From Flavobacteriaceae bacterium (lineage in GTDB: Bacteria; Bacteroidota; Bacteroidia; Flavobacteriales; Flavobacteriaceae), in the NCBI GenBank assembly GCA_947446635.1, contig CANFHF010000004.1:1-64000 (forward strand): a stretch of 64,000 nt of DNA, in the 5' to 3' direction. The first letter of the stretch is position 1, and each line of letters begins with the position of its first letter. The notes beneath the pieces are model-generated. The model searched no databases, was not told the origin of the DNA, and saw only the letters and a list, made by a program, of their open reading frames with translations. The position numbers were made by a program, and so were the translations under genes. This document shows positions 27,414 to 36,208 of the stretch, in pieces.

Positions 27414-29738
27414 TTATCCTATTATATCCAATTTTGCAAAACGCAGTAACAATTTTTTAATCCCTCCTACTTCAAATTTGATTTCTGCTTTTTTATCTGC
27501 ACCAACACCTTCTAAATTAATAACTTCGCCCTTTCCAAAACGTTCGTGCATTACGATATTTCCAATCGTTAATTTGTTATCAAATAAATTGGAGGCACCC
27601 GAAGGAGAATTAGAATTCATTGGCTTCAACTTCCTTACAGTTACAGGTTGTTCATCTCCATATTGTTTTGGTGGTGTCCCTCCTAGAGGCTTAGCCAAAC
27701 GCAATTTTGATTTATCAATATCTCCAAAAACATCACTATCAATCATTGGTTTATAACGATAATTATTTTCTTCTGGCGTTAAATATTCCAAATATTGACC
27801 ATCAATTTCTTCAATAAAACGGGAAGGTTCACTATCTGTCAATTTCCCCCAACGGTAACGCGATTGCGCATACGTCAAATATGCTTGATGTTCAGCACGT
27901 GTTAATGCTACGTAAAACAAACGGCGTTCTTCCTCGAGTTCACTCCTTGTGCTCATAGACATCGCACTAGGAAATAAATCTTCTTCCATCCCAACAACGA
28001 AAACCGTTGGAAATTCCAATCCTTTTGCCAAATGGATTGTCATCAACGCCACACGATCTTCATCACTTGTGTCTTTGTCTAAATCAGTTGCCAAGGCGAC
28101 ATCTTCCATAAATTCGGCTAAGGCACCACGAGCGCCATCAATTTCTTTTTGACCTTCAGTGAAATCCTTTATTCCATTTAATAATTCCTCAATATTCTGA
28201 ATTTTTGCCATTCCTTCTGGTGTGGCATCTTTTTTTAATTCTTGAACCAATCCTGTTTTTTTAGCTACATGATCGGTAATATAAAAAGCATCCTGGTTTT
28301 CGTTTATCACTTGAAAACTCTGAATCATCATCACAAAATCCTGTAGTTTTTGTTTGGTTCCCGAATTTAGTTTTAAATCTATTTTATCAATATTTTGCAT
28401 CACTTCAAAGATAGAACGCTTGTAATGATTAGCCGCTACAGTCAGTTTTTCAACCGTCGTGTCACCGATTCCTCGAGCTGGATAATTGATTACACGAATT
28501 AAAGCTTCTTCGTCTTTTGGATTAATGACTAATCGCAAATAGCACAAAACATCTTTGATTTCTTTTCTTTGATAGAACGACAAACCCCCGTAAATTCGGT
28601 ATGGAATATCTCGTTTTCGAAGCGCATCTTCCATCGCTCTGGATTGCGCATTGGTACGATACAAAATGGCAAATTGACCATTAAGCATTTGGTTTTGCAT
28701 CTTTTGTTCGAAAATCGTGCTGGCAACAAAACGCCCTTCTTCGGCATCTGTCATACTGCGGTGCACTTTTATTTTGGCACCATCTGTATTAGCAGTCCAG
28801 ACAATTTTATCAAGTTTAGTTTTATTTTTTTCTATAATCGAATTCGCAGCTTCTACAATATTTTTTGTAGAACGGTAATTTTGTTCCAATCTAAAGGTTT
28901 TTACGTCTTCATAATCTTTCTGAAAATTGAGGATGTTGTTGATATTGGCTCCACGAAAAGCATAAATACTTTGTGCATCATCGCCCACGACACAAATATT
29001 TTGGAATTTATCTGATAATGCTCGTACAATCAAATACTGTGAATGATTGGTGTCTTGGTACTCATCGACCAGAATGTATCGAAAACGGTTTTGATATTTT
29101 GATAATACTTCTGGAAAACGAGTCAGTAACTCATTGGTTTTTAATAACAAATCATCAAAGTCCATAGCGCCAGCTTTAAAACAACGCTCTACATAATTTT
29201 GATATATTTCACCCAAACGCGGCTTTTTGCTCATGGCGTCAGCTTCTTGTAATTCGGGATTATTGAAATAGGCCTTTACAGTTATCAAACTATTTTTATA
29301 ACTAGATATCCGGCTTAATACCTGTTTGGGTTTGTAAACATCTCTATCCAATTGCATTTCCTTAATAACCGATGAAATCAGACGAACAGAATCTTGGGTG
29401 TCATAGATCGTAAAATTGGATGGATAACCTAATTTATCGGCTTCGGAGCGAAGAATTCGTGCAAAAACTGAGTGAAAAGTTCCCATCCAAAGATTCTTGG
29501 CTTCATTAGACCCTACAATATCGGAGATACGTTTTTTCATTTCACGAGCTGCCTTATTGGTAAACGTCAAAGCCAAAATACTAAAAGCGTCTACCCCTAA
29601 ACTCATCAGATAGGCAATTCGAATCGTCAATACACGTGTCTTTCCTGAACCCGCACCCGCAATAATAATCATTGGCCCGTCTTTTTGCAATACGGGTTCT
29701 CGTTGGGCTTCGTTAAGTTGGTCAATATATTTACGCAT
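27414..29738 (-). CDS. UvrD/PcrA-type SF1A 3'-5' DNA helicase
   Basis: A 774-residue helicase with all SF1A motifs: GAGSGKT at 28-34, TFTNKAAREMK, VDEYQDTNHSQY, GDDAQSIYAFRGA, QNYRST, MTIHLAKGLEFPTVF and FYVALTRAEH. The C-terminal tail (about 660-774) is linker followed by a Tudor-like segment (IGNIVMHERFGKGEVINLEGVG), as in PcrA, where it contacts RNA polymerase. Roles are excision repair, replication restart and transcription-coupled repair. It is 29 bases upstream of the YciO-type gene, so they are probably one transcript. Confidence 0.94.
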   Translation of the reverse strand: MRKYIDQLNEAQREPVLQKDGPMIIIAGAGSGKTRVLTIRIAYLMSLGVDAFSILALTFTNKAAREMKKRISDIVGSNEAKNLWMGTFHSVFARILRSEADKLGYPSNFTIYDTQDSVRLISSVIKEMQLDRDVYKPKQVLSRISSYKNSLITVKAYFNNPELQEADAMSKKPRLGEIYQNYVERCFKAGAMDFDDLLLKTNELLTRFPEVLSKYQNRFRYILVDEYQDTNHSQYLIVRALSDKFQNICVVGDDAQSIYAFRGANINNILNFQKDYEDVKTFRLEQNYRSTKNIVEAANSIIEKNKTKLDKIVWTANTDGAKIKVHRSMTDAEEGRFVASTIFEQKMQNQMLNGQFAILYRTNAQSRAMEDALRKRDIPYRIYGGLSFYQRKEIKDVLCYLRLVINPKDEEALIRVINYPARGIGDTTVEKLTVAANHYKRSIFEVMQNIDKIDLKLNSGTKQKLQDFVMMIQSFQVINENQDAFYITDHVAKKTGLVQELKKDATPEGMAKIQNIEELLNGIKDFTEGQKEIDGARGALAEFMEDVALATDLDKDTSDEDRVALMTIHLAKGLEFPTVFVVGMEEDLFPSAMSMSTRSELEEERRLFYVALTRAEHQAYLTYAQSRYRWGKLTDSEPSRFIEEIDGQYLEYLTPEENNYRYKPMIDSDVFGDIDKSKLRLAKPLGGTPPKQYGDEQPVTVRKLKPMNSNSPSGASNLFDNKLTIGNIVMHERFGKGEVINLEGVGADKKAEIKFEVGGIKKLLLRFAKLDIIG

Positions 29739-29774
29739 ATGAATTTTCTATTTAATGCAAAATTAAGGATTTAA

Positions 29775-29978
29775 GAATTAAAAAAATACTGCTTTTCTAT
29801 TTATAAAGCACATCGTACCCAAACCGTATCGAGGTTCAATGATAATTATCAAAAAGACAAACCGGATGAACTTATTCCCTTTTATGATCATTCATCATGT
29901 GTCAATCTAACCTTCGAAAGCATTGCCAACCTCAACAGCGCCAATAAATATAGTAAAAAACGAAGCGGTGCAAAGTAA
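29775..29978 (+). pseudogene. Possible coding relic without a start codon
   Basis: In the 343-base gap between the uvrD-type gene and the DUF7935 gene, one frame stays open for 67 codons between stops. From about 29808 it has a protein-like composition (for example KDKPDELIPFYDHSSCVNLT and ANLNSANKYSKKRSGAK). It contains no methionine and no usable start. I cannot assign a family. It may be the 3' remnant of a deleted gene, or chance. Confidence 0.35.
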
Positions 29979-30081
29979 AATAATAATGTAGCATTTATAA
30001 TAGTTTAAAATTTTACCCGATGTACCCTATAAGTTTATTTGTTTATTCGTTAATTTGCCTTTGGGTACTAAAAATATAAAG

Positions 30082-30603
30082 ATGGAATTAACTCGAATAA
30101 TAGAATTAGTAAGTTATACTTTGCCAACACTAATAATGGGGTTTTTAGTTTATAGTTTTTTTAAGCTATATTCAAAAAATGAAAAAGAAAAAATAGACAA
30201 TGTGCTGCCAAAGGAATCAAAACCAGCTATTTTATCCTTGCGATTACAAGCCTACGAACGCATGACCTTGTTTTTAGAGCGTATAAATCCCTCACAATTA
30301 ATAGTAAGAATTACGCCAATATCAGTAAATAAACACGATTATGCTAACTATATAATTGCACAAATCGAACAAGAATTCGAACATAATTTGGCCCAACAAA
30401 TCTATATTTCAGACGAGTGTTGGTCAACTATTACTACTGCAAAAAATGCTACAATACAAATGATTCGTTTGGCAACAACAAAAGATAACGTAAGGAATGC
30501 AGACGAGTTACGTGAAATTATTTTGAGTGACCTTCTGCAAAAACAATCCCCTAGTAGTGCCGCATTGTCCTTTATTAAAAATGAGGTGAGTCAATTGTGG
30601 TAG
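30082..30603 (+). CDS. DUF7935-type conserved membrane-anchored protein
   Basis: Translation from 30082 (MELTRIIELV) gives 173 residues; a methionine nine codons earlier is less likely. One N-terminal transmembrane helix (about 10-30, YTLPTLIMGFLVYSFFKLYS) is followed by a soluble helical domain (LSLRLQAYERMTLFLERINPSQLIVR...). This matches a conserved Bacteroidota family of unknown function, and DUF7935 is my best label from memory. It appears monocistronic, convergent with the DUF1697 gene. Confidence 0.65.
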   Translation: MELTRIIELVSYTLPTLIMGFLVYSFFKLYSKNEKEKIDNVLPKESKPAILSLRLQAYERMTLFLERINPSQLIVRITPISVNKHDYANYIIAQIEQEFEHNLAQQIYISDECWSTITTAKNATIQMIRLATTKDNVRNADELREIILSDLLQKQSPSSAALSFIKNEVSQLW

Positions 30604-30680
30604 ATATTCTAATTTATAAATAAATTGGATTATTTAGTTAAAAGTAAATGTAGTGATTGAAAGGAAAAGGTATTTAAAAT

Positions 30681-31226
30681 CTACTTTTCCTCATACACTT
30701 TTAGCAACTGAGTTACGGTATTCCAATTTCGAATAGTAGCCGTTAGATTTAATTTTTTCTCTATATATTTTTGATCTAATCTTGTCTTACCAGCTCCCAC
30801 AGCATATTTTATAAAAATTCTAGTTGAATTTATGTGGGCTTCATCTGGTTTGAACTGACTAGTTTTTAAATCATTTATATTATCGCTCCGCAGCTCTTTT
30901 GAAACAAAAGCTACATATAATTTTTTCACATCTACGTTGACATCCTCCAAAAAAGGATTGTTGGTAAAACAAGCTTCTAAATCCTGTCGCCCAATCACTA
31001 CAATAGGTACATCGCAACCAAAAGTTTTAAAAATTTCTTGCTTGATTAGAAAACCCACTTTTGCAGGGCTATCTTCTACTGTGTCTACGAAAACATTTCC
31101 TGACTGGATATAAGTTTGTACGTTTTCAAAACCTATTGCTTCCAATGTGGTTTTAAGTGTCTCCATTTTTATCATATTGTGACCAGAAACATTAATGCCA
31201 CGAAGCAATGCGAGATGAGTTTTCAT
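30681..31226 (-). CDS. DUF1697 family protein
   Basis: A 181-residue soluble protein with the DUF1697 hallmarks: LLRGINVSGHNMIKMETLK, FENVQTYIQSGNVFVD and the C-terminal RNWNTVTQLLKV. Function is unknown; it is widespread in bacteria and often a single-copy orphan. It is divergent from recG. Confidence 0.88.
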   Translation of the reverse strand: MKTHLALLRGINVSGHNMIKMETLKTTLEAIGFENVQTYIQSGNVFVDTVEDSPAKVGFLIKQEIFKTFGCDVPIVVIGRQDLEACFTNNPFLEDVNVDVKKLYVAFVSKELRSDNINDLKTSQFKPDEAHINSTRIFIKYAVGAGKTRLDQKYIEKKLNLTATIRNWNTVTQLLKVYEEK

Positions 31227-31325
31227 TATATAGGTTGTTTTAATGCTTCAAAAATACCAATTATATTTCTCCAATTACAATTTATCTGATTTTCTAATTT
31301 ACAAACAAAAAACTATCTTCGCTAA

Positions 31326-33434
31326 ATGCAAACTAATCTACTCGAAACTCCTATTGAATACCTCAAAGGTGTCGGACCTAACCGTGGCGCATTGCTTCGT
31401 AAGGAATTGGGGATTTATAAGTATAGCCATCTGCTCAATTTTTTCCCCAATCGATATATTGATAGAACGCGATATTACAAGATTAACGAATTGCAAAATA
31501 ATGTTGCTGAAGTCCAAATCATTGGAAAAATAATCAACGTCAAAACAGTTGAATTTGGCAAAAACCAGAAACGATTAGTCGCCACTTTTGTCGACGATAC
31601 GGGGCAAATGGAGCTCGTTTGGTTTCAAGGTCACAAATGGATTCGGGAAAGTTTAAAACTTAACGAAATATGTGTTGTTTTTGGGAAATGCACTTCTTTT
31701 GGAAACACGTTCAATATGGCACACCCCGAAATTGAGTTGATGACAGAACACGAACAAAACCTGCGTTCAGCCATGCAACCCGTTTATCCATCGACGGAAA
31801 CCTTGACAAATAGAGGTGTTTCGAACCGAGTGATTAATAAATTAATGCAACAATTATTTCAGGAAACACAAGCTTTGTTTTCTGAAACATTACCTGATTA
31901 TTTGATTGTTGAATTAAAACTGATTCCTAAAAATGTGGCTTTATTCAATATTCATTTCCCCAAAAGTGCCGAAGTTTTAGCTAAAGCCAAATTCCGATTA
32001 ATTTTTGAAGAATTATTCTTCATTCAATTACAGTTAATCACCAAAAATCTTATTCGTAAACATAAAATAAAAGGACATCCTTTCACTAAAGTGGGAGATT
32101 ATTTTAATACTTTTTTCCAGAATCATCTCCCGTTTGAATTGACAAACGCCCAGAAAAGAGTGATTAAAGAAATTCGAGTCGACATGGGCAGCAACGCCCA
32201 AATGAATCGATTGTTGCAAGGCGATGTGGGTTCTGGCAAAACTATTGTGGCTTTGATGAGCATGCTTATTGCTTTGGACAATGATTTTCAATCCTGTTTG
32301 ATGGCGCCTACAGAAATCTTGGCAAATCAGCATTTTAATGGTTTGACCCAATTAGCCAAAGAATTAAATATCAACATAAAAATACTGACAGGTTCAACCA
32401 AAACTGCTGACAGAAAAATTATTCACGAAGAACTTGAAAACGGAAGTTTACACATTTTAATTGGCACACATGCTTTGTTGGAAGACAAGGTGCGATTTCA
32501 AAATTTAGGTTTAGCAGTGATTGATGAGCAACACCGTTTTGGGGTTGAACAACGTTCTAAGCTTTGGAAGAAAAACGAAATTCCACCACACGTTTTGGTG
32601 ATGACTGCCACTCCTATTCCCAGAACTTTAGCAATGAGTTTGTATGGCGACTTGGATATTTCGGTAATTGACGAATTACCTCCTGGACGAAAACCCATTC
32701 AAACCGTACATCGATTTGACAGCAATCGCCTGAAAGTTTGGAAATTCATTCGGGACGAGATTGCCATTGGCAGACAGATTTATATTGTTTATCCATTAAT
32801 CCAAGAATCGGAAAAAATGGATTTTAAGGATTTGATGGATGGTTATGAAAGTATTTCCCGAGACTTTCCCTTGCCTCAATATTCCATTTCAATCCTTCAC
32901 GGCAAGAAGAAACCAGCAGATAAAGCAGCCGAAATGAAGCGCTTTACCGAAGGAAAAACAAATATTATGGTGGCTACAACCGTTATTGAAGTTGGAGTTA
33001 ATATCCCTAACGCCAGCGTGATGATTATCGAAAGTGCCGAACGTTTTGGACTATCTCAACTCCATCAACTTCGAGGCCGGGTGGGTCGTGGCGCCGACCA
33101 AAGTTATTGCATCTTGATGACGAGTCACAAATTGAGTGTTGACAGCAAAACCCGAATAGAAACAATGGTCAGTACAAATGATGGTTTCGAAATTGCGGAA
33201 GTCGATCTCAAGCTTCGTGGTCCTGGTGATTTAATGGGGACACAGCAAAGTGGAGTACTCAACCTTCAAATTGCGGATCTTGTACGGGATCGAGATATTT
33301 TGCTTTTAGCGCGAAACTATGCTAAGGAAATTCTCAAAAATGATGGGCAATTGCAAAAGGCAGAACACGCCACTATGAGAATAGTTTTTATTGAAATGAC
33401 AAAAAAGAAAAACATTTGGAATTATATTAGTTAA
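31326..33434 (+). CDS. recG: ATP-dependent DNA helicase RecG
   Basis: A 702-residue branch-migration helicase that reverses stalled forks. The wedge/OB domain (about 60-150, AEVQIIGKIINVK) precedes the helicase core: GDVGSGKT at 299-306, DEQH at 400-403, MTATPIPRTLAMSLYGD, and the RecG TRG-region pattern QLRGRVGRGADQSYCIL. Length is typical. The promoter region has a TATCTTCG element just before the start, one mismatch from consensus. Confidence 0.96.
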   Translation: MQTNLLETPIEYLKGVGPNRGALLRKELGIYKYSHLLNFFPNRYIDRTRYYKINELQNNVAEVQIIGKIINVKTVEFGKNQKRLVATFVDDTGQMELVWFQGHKWIRESLKLNEICVVFGKCTSFGNTFNMAHPEIELMTEHEQNLRSAMQPVYPSTETLTNRGVSNRVINKLMQQLFQETQALFSETLPDYLIVELKLIPKNVALFNIHFPKSAEVLAKAKFRLIFEELFFIQLQLITKNLIRKHKIKGHPFTKVGDYFNTFFQNHLPFELTNAQKRVIKEIRVDMGSNAQMNRLLQGDVGSGKTIVALMSMLIALDNDFQSCLMAPTEILANQHFNGLTQLAKELNINIKILTGSTKTADRKIIHEELENGSLHILIGTHALLEDKVRFQNLGLAVIDEQHRFGVEQRSKLWKKNEIPPHVLVMTATPIPRTLAMSLYGDLDISVIDELPPGRKPIQTVHRFDSNRLKVWKFIRDEIAIGRQIYIVYPLIQESEKMDFKDLMDGYESISRDFPLPQYSISILHGKKKPADKAAEMKRFTEGKTNIMVATTVIEVGVNIPNASVMIIESAERFGLSQLHQLRGRVGRGADQSYCILMTSHKLSVDSKTRIETMVSTNDGFEIAEVDLKLRGPGDLMGTQQSGVLNLQIADLVRDRDILLLARNYAKEILKNDGQLQKAEHATMRIVFIEMTKKKNIWNYIS

Positions 33435-33484
33435 TTGATAATTGAAAATTATCTTTGCAATCTTGAAAATACACATATAATAAA

Positions 33485-35905
33485 ATGAAAATATCTTACA
33501 ATTGGTTAAAACAATTCATTAAAATTGACTGGAAATCCGAAGAGACTGCAGCTTTATTGACCGATTTAGGTCTAGAGGTTGAAGTAGTCGAAAAATACCA
33601 ATCTGTAAAAGGAGGATTGGATGGTATTGTTGTGGGTCACATTATTAGTTGTCTTCCACACCCTGACGCCGACCGATTGAAAGTAACTACCATAGATTTA
33701 GGTGATGGTATTCCTGTTCAGATTGTATGTGGTGCAGCCAATGTTGAATCAGGTCAAAAAGTACCCGTTGCCACTATTGGAGCTACATTGTATGATAAAG
33801 AAGGTATTGCTTTTCGAATAAAAAAAGGAAAAATTCGCGGTCAAGAAAGTAACGGAATGATTTGCGCCGAAGACGAATTAGGGCTAGGGACAAGTCACGA
33901 TGGGATTATGATACTTGAAAATTCTATTGCAGCAGGAACTCAGGCAGCTAGTGTTTTCAAAATTGAAAATGACGAGGTTTTTGAAATTGGACTAACTCCA
34001 AATCGTGCCGATGCCATGAGTCATTTTGGAACGGCTAGAGATCTAAGAGCTGGTTTATTACAAAGTGGAGTCAAAGTGGAATTGATTTCACCATCAGTTA
34101 GTAATTTTAGGGTAGATAAAAGAATCCTTAAAATAGATGTTAGCATAGAAAACCCATTATTAGCTCCAAGATATTGTGGGGTCACCATTTCTGGAATTAC
34201 AGTAAAACCCTCCCCTACTTGGTTACAAAATCGATTAAAATCCATTGGATTAAATCCAAAAAATAATATTGTAGATGTTACCAATTATGTTTTACATGAA
34301 TTAGGACAACCTCTTCATGCTTTTGATACTTCAAAAATTAGTGGTAAAATAATTATAAAAACACTTCCTTCAGGAACTAAATTTACGACGCTAGATAATA
34401 TAGAAAGAACTTTACACGAGGAAGATCTAATGATTTGTGACGAAGTGGGTCCTATATGTATTGCGGGAGTTTTTGGCGGGAAAAATTCTGGGGTTTCAGA
34501 AAGCACTACTTCTATATTTCTTGAAAGTGCTTATTTTAATCCAGTGAGTATCCGTAAAAGCGCGAAAAGACACCAATTAAATACAGACGCTTCCTTCCGA
34601 TTTGAAAGAGGAATTGACCCAACTATTACTGAATATGCCTTAAAACGGGCTGCTTTGTTGATTCAAGAAGTTGCTGGTGGAGAAATCACTTCGGATATTA
34701 CAGATCTTTATCCAAAGAAAATTGAGGATTTTCCTGTGGTATTGAATTTTGACAATGCAAAGAAAATTATTGGTCAAGAATTACCAAAGGAAACCATTAA
34801 AAACATATTAGCTTCATTAGAAATTAAAGTAAATAGCGTTTCTGATGCTGGATTAGGGTTGACAATTCCTGCCTATCGTGTTGATGTGCAAAGAGAAATT
34901 GATGTTATCGAAGAAATTCTCAGGGTCTATGGCTATAACAATATTAATTTCTCTGAAAAACTGAATGCCACGGTTTCCAATGCTCCAAGAACCGAAGATT
35001 ATAAGGTTCAAAATATCATTTCGACCCAATTGAATTCGCAAGGATTCAATGAAATGATGGCCAATTCATTGACGACTTCATCTTATGTTGAATTATCTGA
35101 AATGCTAAAATCTGAACATAATGTGATGATGTTAAATCCATTGAGTACTGATTTAGCGGCAATGCGTCAATCATTATTGTTCTCGGGATTGGAAGCAATA
35201 TCCTATAATATTAATCGCAGAAATTCAGATTTGAAATTTTTTGAATTTGGAAAAACCTACCATAAATTCCCTTCCGGTTATGAAGAACACAAGCATTTGA
35301 CGCTATTGATAACAGGAAACAGAAATCAAGAAAGCTGGACAAATCCACAAAAACCTACCGATTTCTTTTTATTTAAAGGCTATGTAAATGGAGTTATTGC
35401 GAGATTAGGCATTCAAAAAACACAAAACACCGCAATATCCTCTGATGTTTTTTCGGAAGGAATTGCAATCGGTATTGGAAATGATAAACTTGTGGAATAT
35501 GGTGTCGTGAAAAAATCGGTTTTGAAACATTTTGATATTAAGCAAGAAGTTTTATATGCCGATTTTAATTGGGCTTTGATTTTGAAATTACTATCTAACA
35601 AAATCAAATTCACTGAAATTCCTAAATATCCTGAAGTCCGCAGAGATTTGTCCTTGTTATTGGATGACAACGTAACTTTCGATTCTATCTATAATCTTGC
35701 CAGACAAACGGAAAAATCACTCTTAAAAGACATTAATTTGTTTGATGTGTACCAAGGTAAGAATCTTCCGGAAGGCAAGAAATCGTACGCCCTTGGTTTT
35801 ACCATTCAAGACACTACAAAAACCTTAACAGATGTTCAAATTGACAACGTTATGGTTAAGTTGAAAAATAATTTCGAAACGGAATTGGGTGCTAGTTTGA
35901 GATAA
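33485..35905 (+). CDS. pheT: Phenylalanyl-tRNA synthetase beta subunit
   Basis: An 806-residue beta subunit of the (alpha-beta)2 enzyme. An N-terminal EMAP/tRNA-binding domain (about 40-155, VVGHIISCLPHPDADRLKVT), B3/B4 editing region, B5 domain, catalytic-like core and C-terminal FDX-ACB anticodon-binding domain (about 715-806, FTEIPKYPEVRRDLSLLLD) are all recognisable. The alpha subunit gene pheS is not adjacent, which is common in this phylum. A TATCTTTG element lies at 33450-33457. Confidence 0.96.
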   Translation: MKISYNWLKQFIKIDWKSEETAALLTDLGLEVEVVEKYQSVKGGLDGIVVGHIISCLPHPDADRLKVTTIDLGDGIPVQIVCGAANVESGQKVPVATIGATLYDKEGIAFRIKKGKIRGQESNGMICAEDELGLGTSHDGIMILENSIAAGTQAASVFKIENDEVFEIGLTPNRADAMSHFGTARDLRAGLLQSGVKVELISPSVSNFRVDKRILKIDVSIENPLLAPRYCGVTISGITVKPSPTWLQNRLKSIGLNPKNNIVDVTNYVLHELGQPLHAFDTSKISGKIIIKTLPSGTKFTTLDNIERTLHEEDLMICDEVGPICIAGVFGGKNSGVSESTTSIFLESAYFNPVSIRKSAKRHQLNTDASFRFERGIDPTITEYALKRAALLIQEVAGGEITSDITDLYPKKIEDFPVVLNFDNAKKIIGQELPKETIKNILASLEIKVNSVSDAGLGLTIPAYRVDVQREIDVIEEILRVYGYNNINFSEKLNATVSNAPRTEDYKVQNIISTQLNSQGFNEMMANSLTTSSYVELSEMLKSEHNVMMLNPLSTDLAAMRQSLLFSGLEAISYNINRRNSDLKFFEFGKTYHKFPSGYEEHKHLTLLITGNRNQESWTNPQKPTDFFLFKGYVNGVIARLGIQKTQNTAISSDVFSEGIAIGIGNDKLVEYGVVKKSVLKHFDIKQEVLYADFNWALILKLLSNKIKFTEIPKYPEVRRDLSLLLDDNVTFDSIYNLARQTEKSLLKDINLFDVYQGKNLPEGKKSYALGFTIQDTTKTLTDVQIDNVMVKLKNNFETELGASLR

Positions 35906-35970
35906 CTTATTGATCCTGTAAGGCATTTTCCTCATTTAAGTGGCACTTTTTTTTGAATAGTATAAAAATT

Positions 35971-36015
35971 ATAAAATCCCAATTCTGGACATTTTACAGA
36001 ATTGGGATTTTTTTA
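35971..36015 (+). terminator. Rho-independent terminator after pheT
   Basis: Fourteen-base complementary arms (35974-35987 and 35997-36010) with a nine-base loop are followed by a T-rich run. It ends the pheT transcript. Confidence 0.85.
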
Positions 36016-36022
36016 TTAAGTG

Positions 36023-36140
36023 TCATTGCGTGAAGATCTACGAAACAATCTTTTGTTCACGCGCTGCCTTTCCACTCCGTTATACTCGTAATTACAATTA
36101 CAACAGATTGCCGCGCTCCAATGTGTTACGCTCGCAATGA
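36023..36140. repeat. Intergenic element with TCATTGCG/CGCAATGA ends
   Basis: The segment begins TCATTGCG (36023-36030) and ends with its complement CGCAATGA (36133-36140). It also has internal complementary pieces CAATCT and AGATTG. It is noticeably richer in GC than its flanks. I associate it with a dispersed Flavobacterium/Bacteroidota extragenic repeat, from memory. It occupies the pheT-rpsA convergent gap between two terminators. Confidence 0.6.
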
Positions 36141-36154
36141 AAAAACAAGCCAAA

Positions 36155-36183
36155 AAAAAAGTCCCGATTTAATCGGGACTTTC
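36155..36183 (-). terminator. Terminator of rpsA
   Basis: The inverted repeat GTCCCG...CGGGAC, with A/T pairs inside, is followed on the minus strand by a T9 tract. It lies 26 bases after the rpsA stop codon. Confidence 0.85.
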
Positions 36184-36208
36184 TATATTCAAAATCAAGA
36201 AATATATC

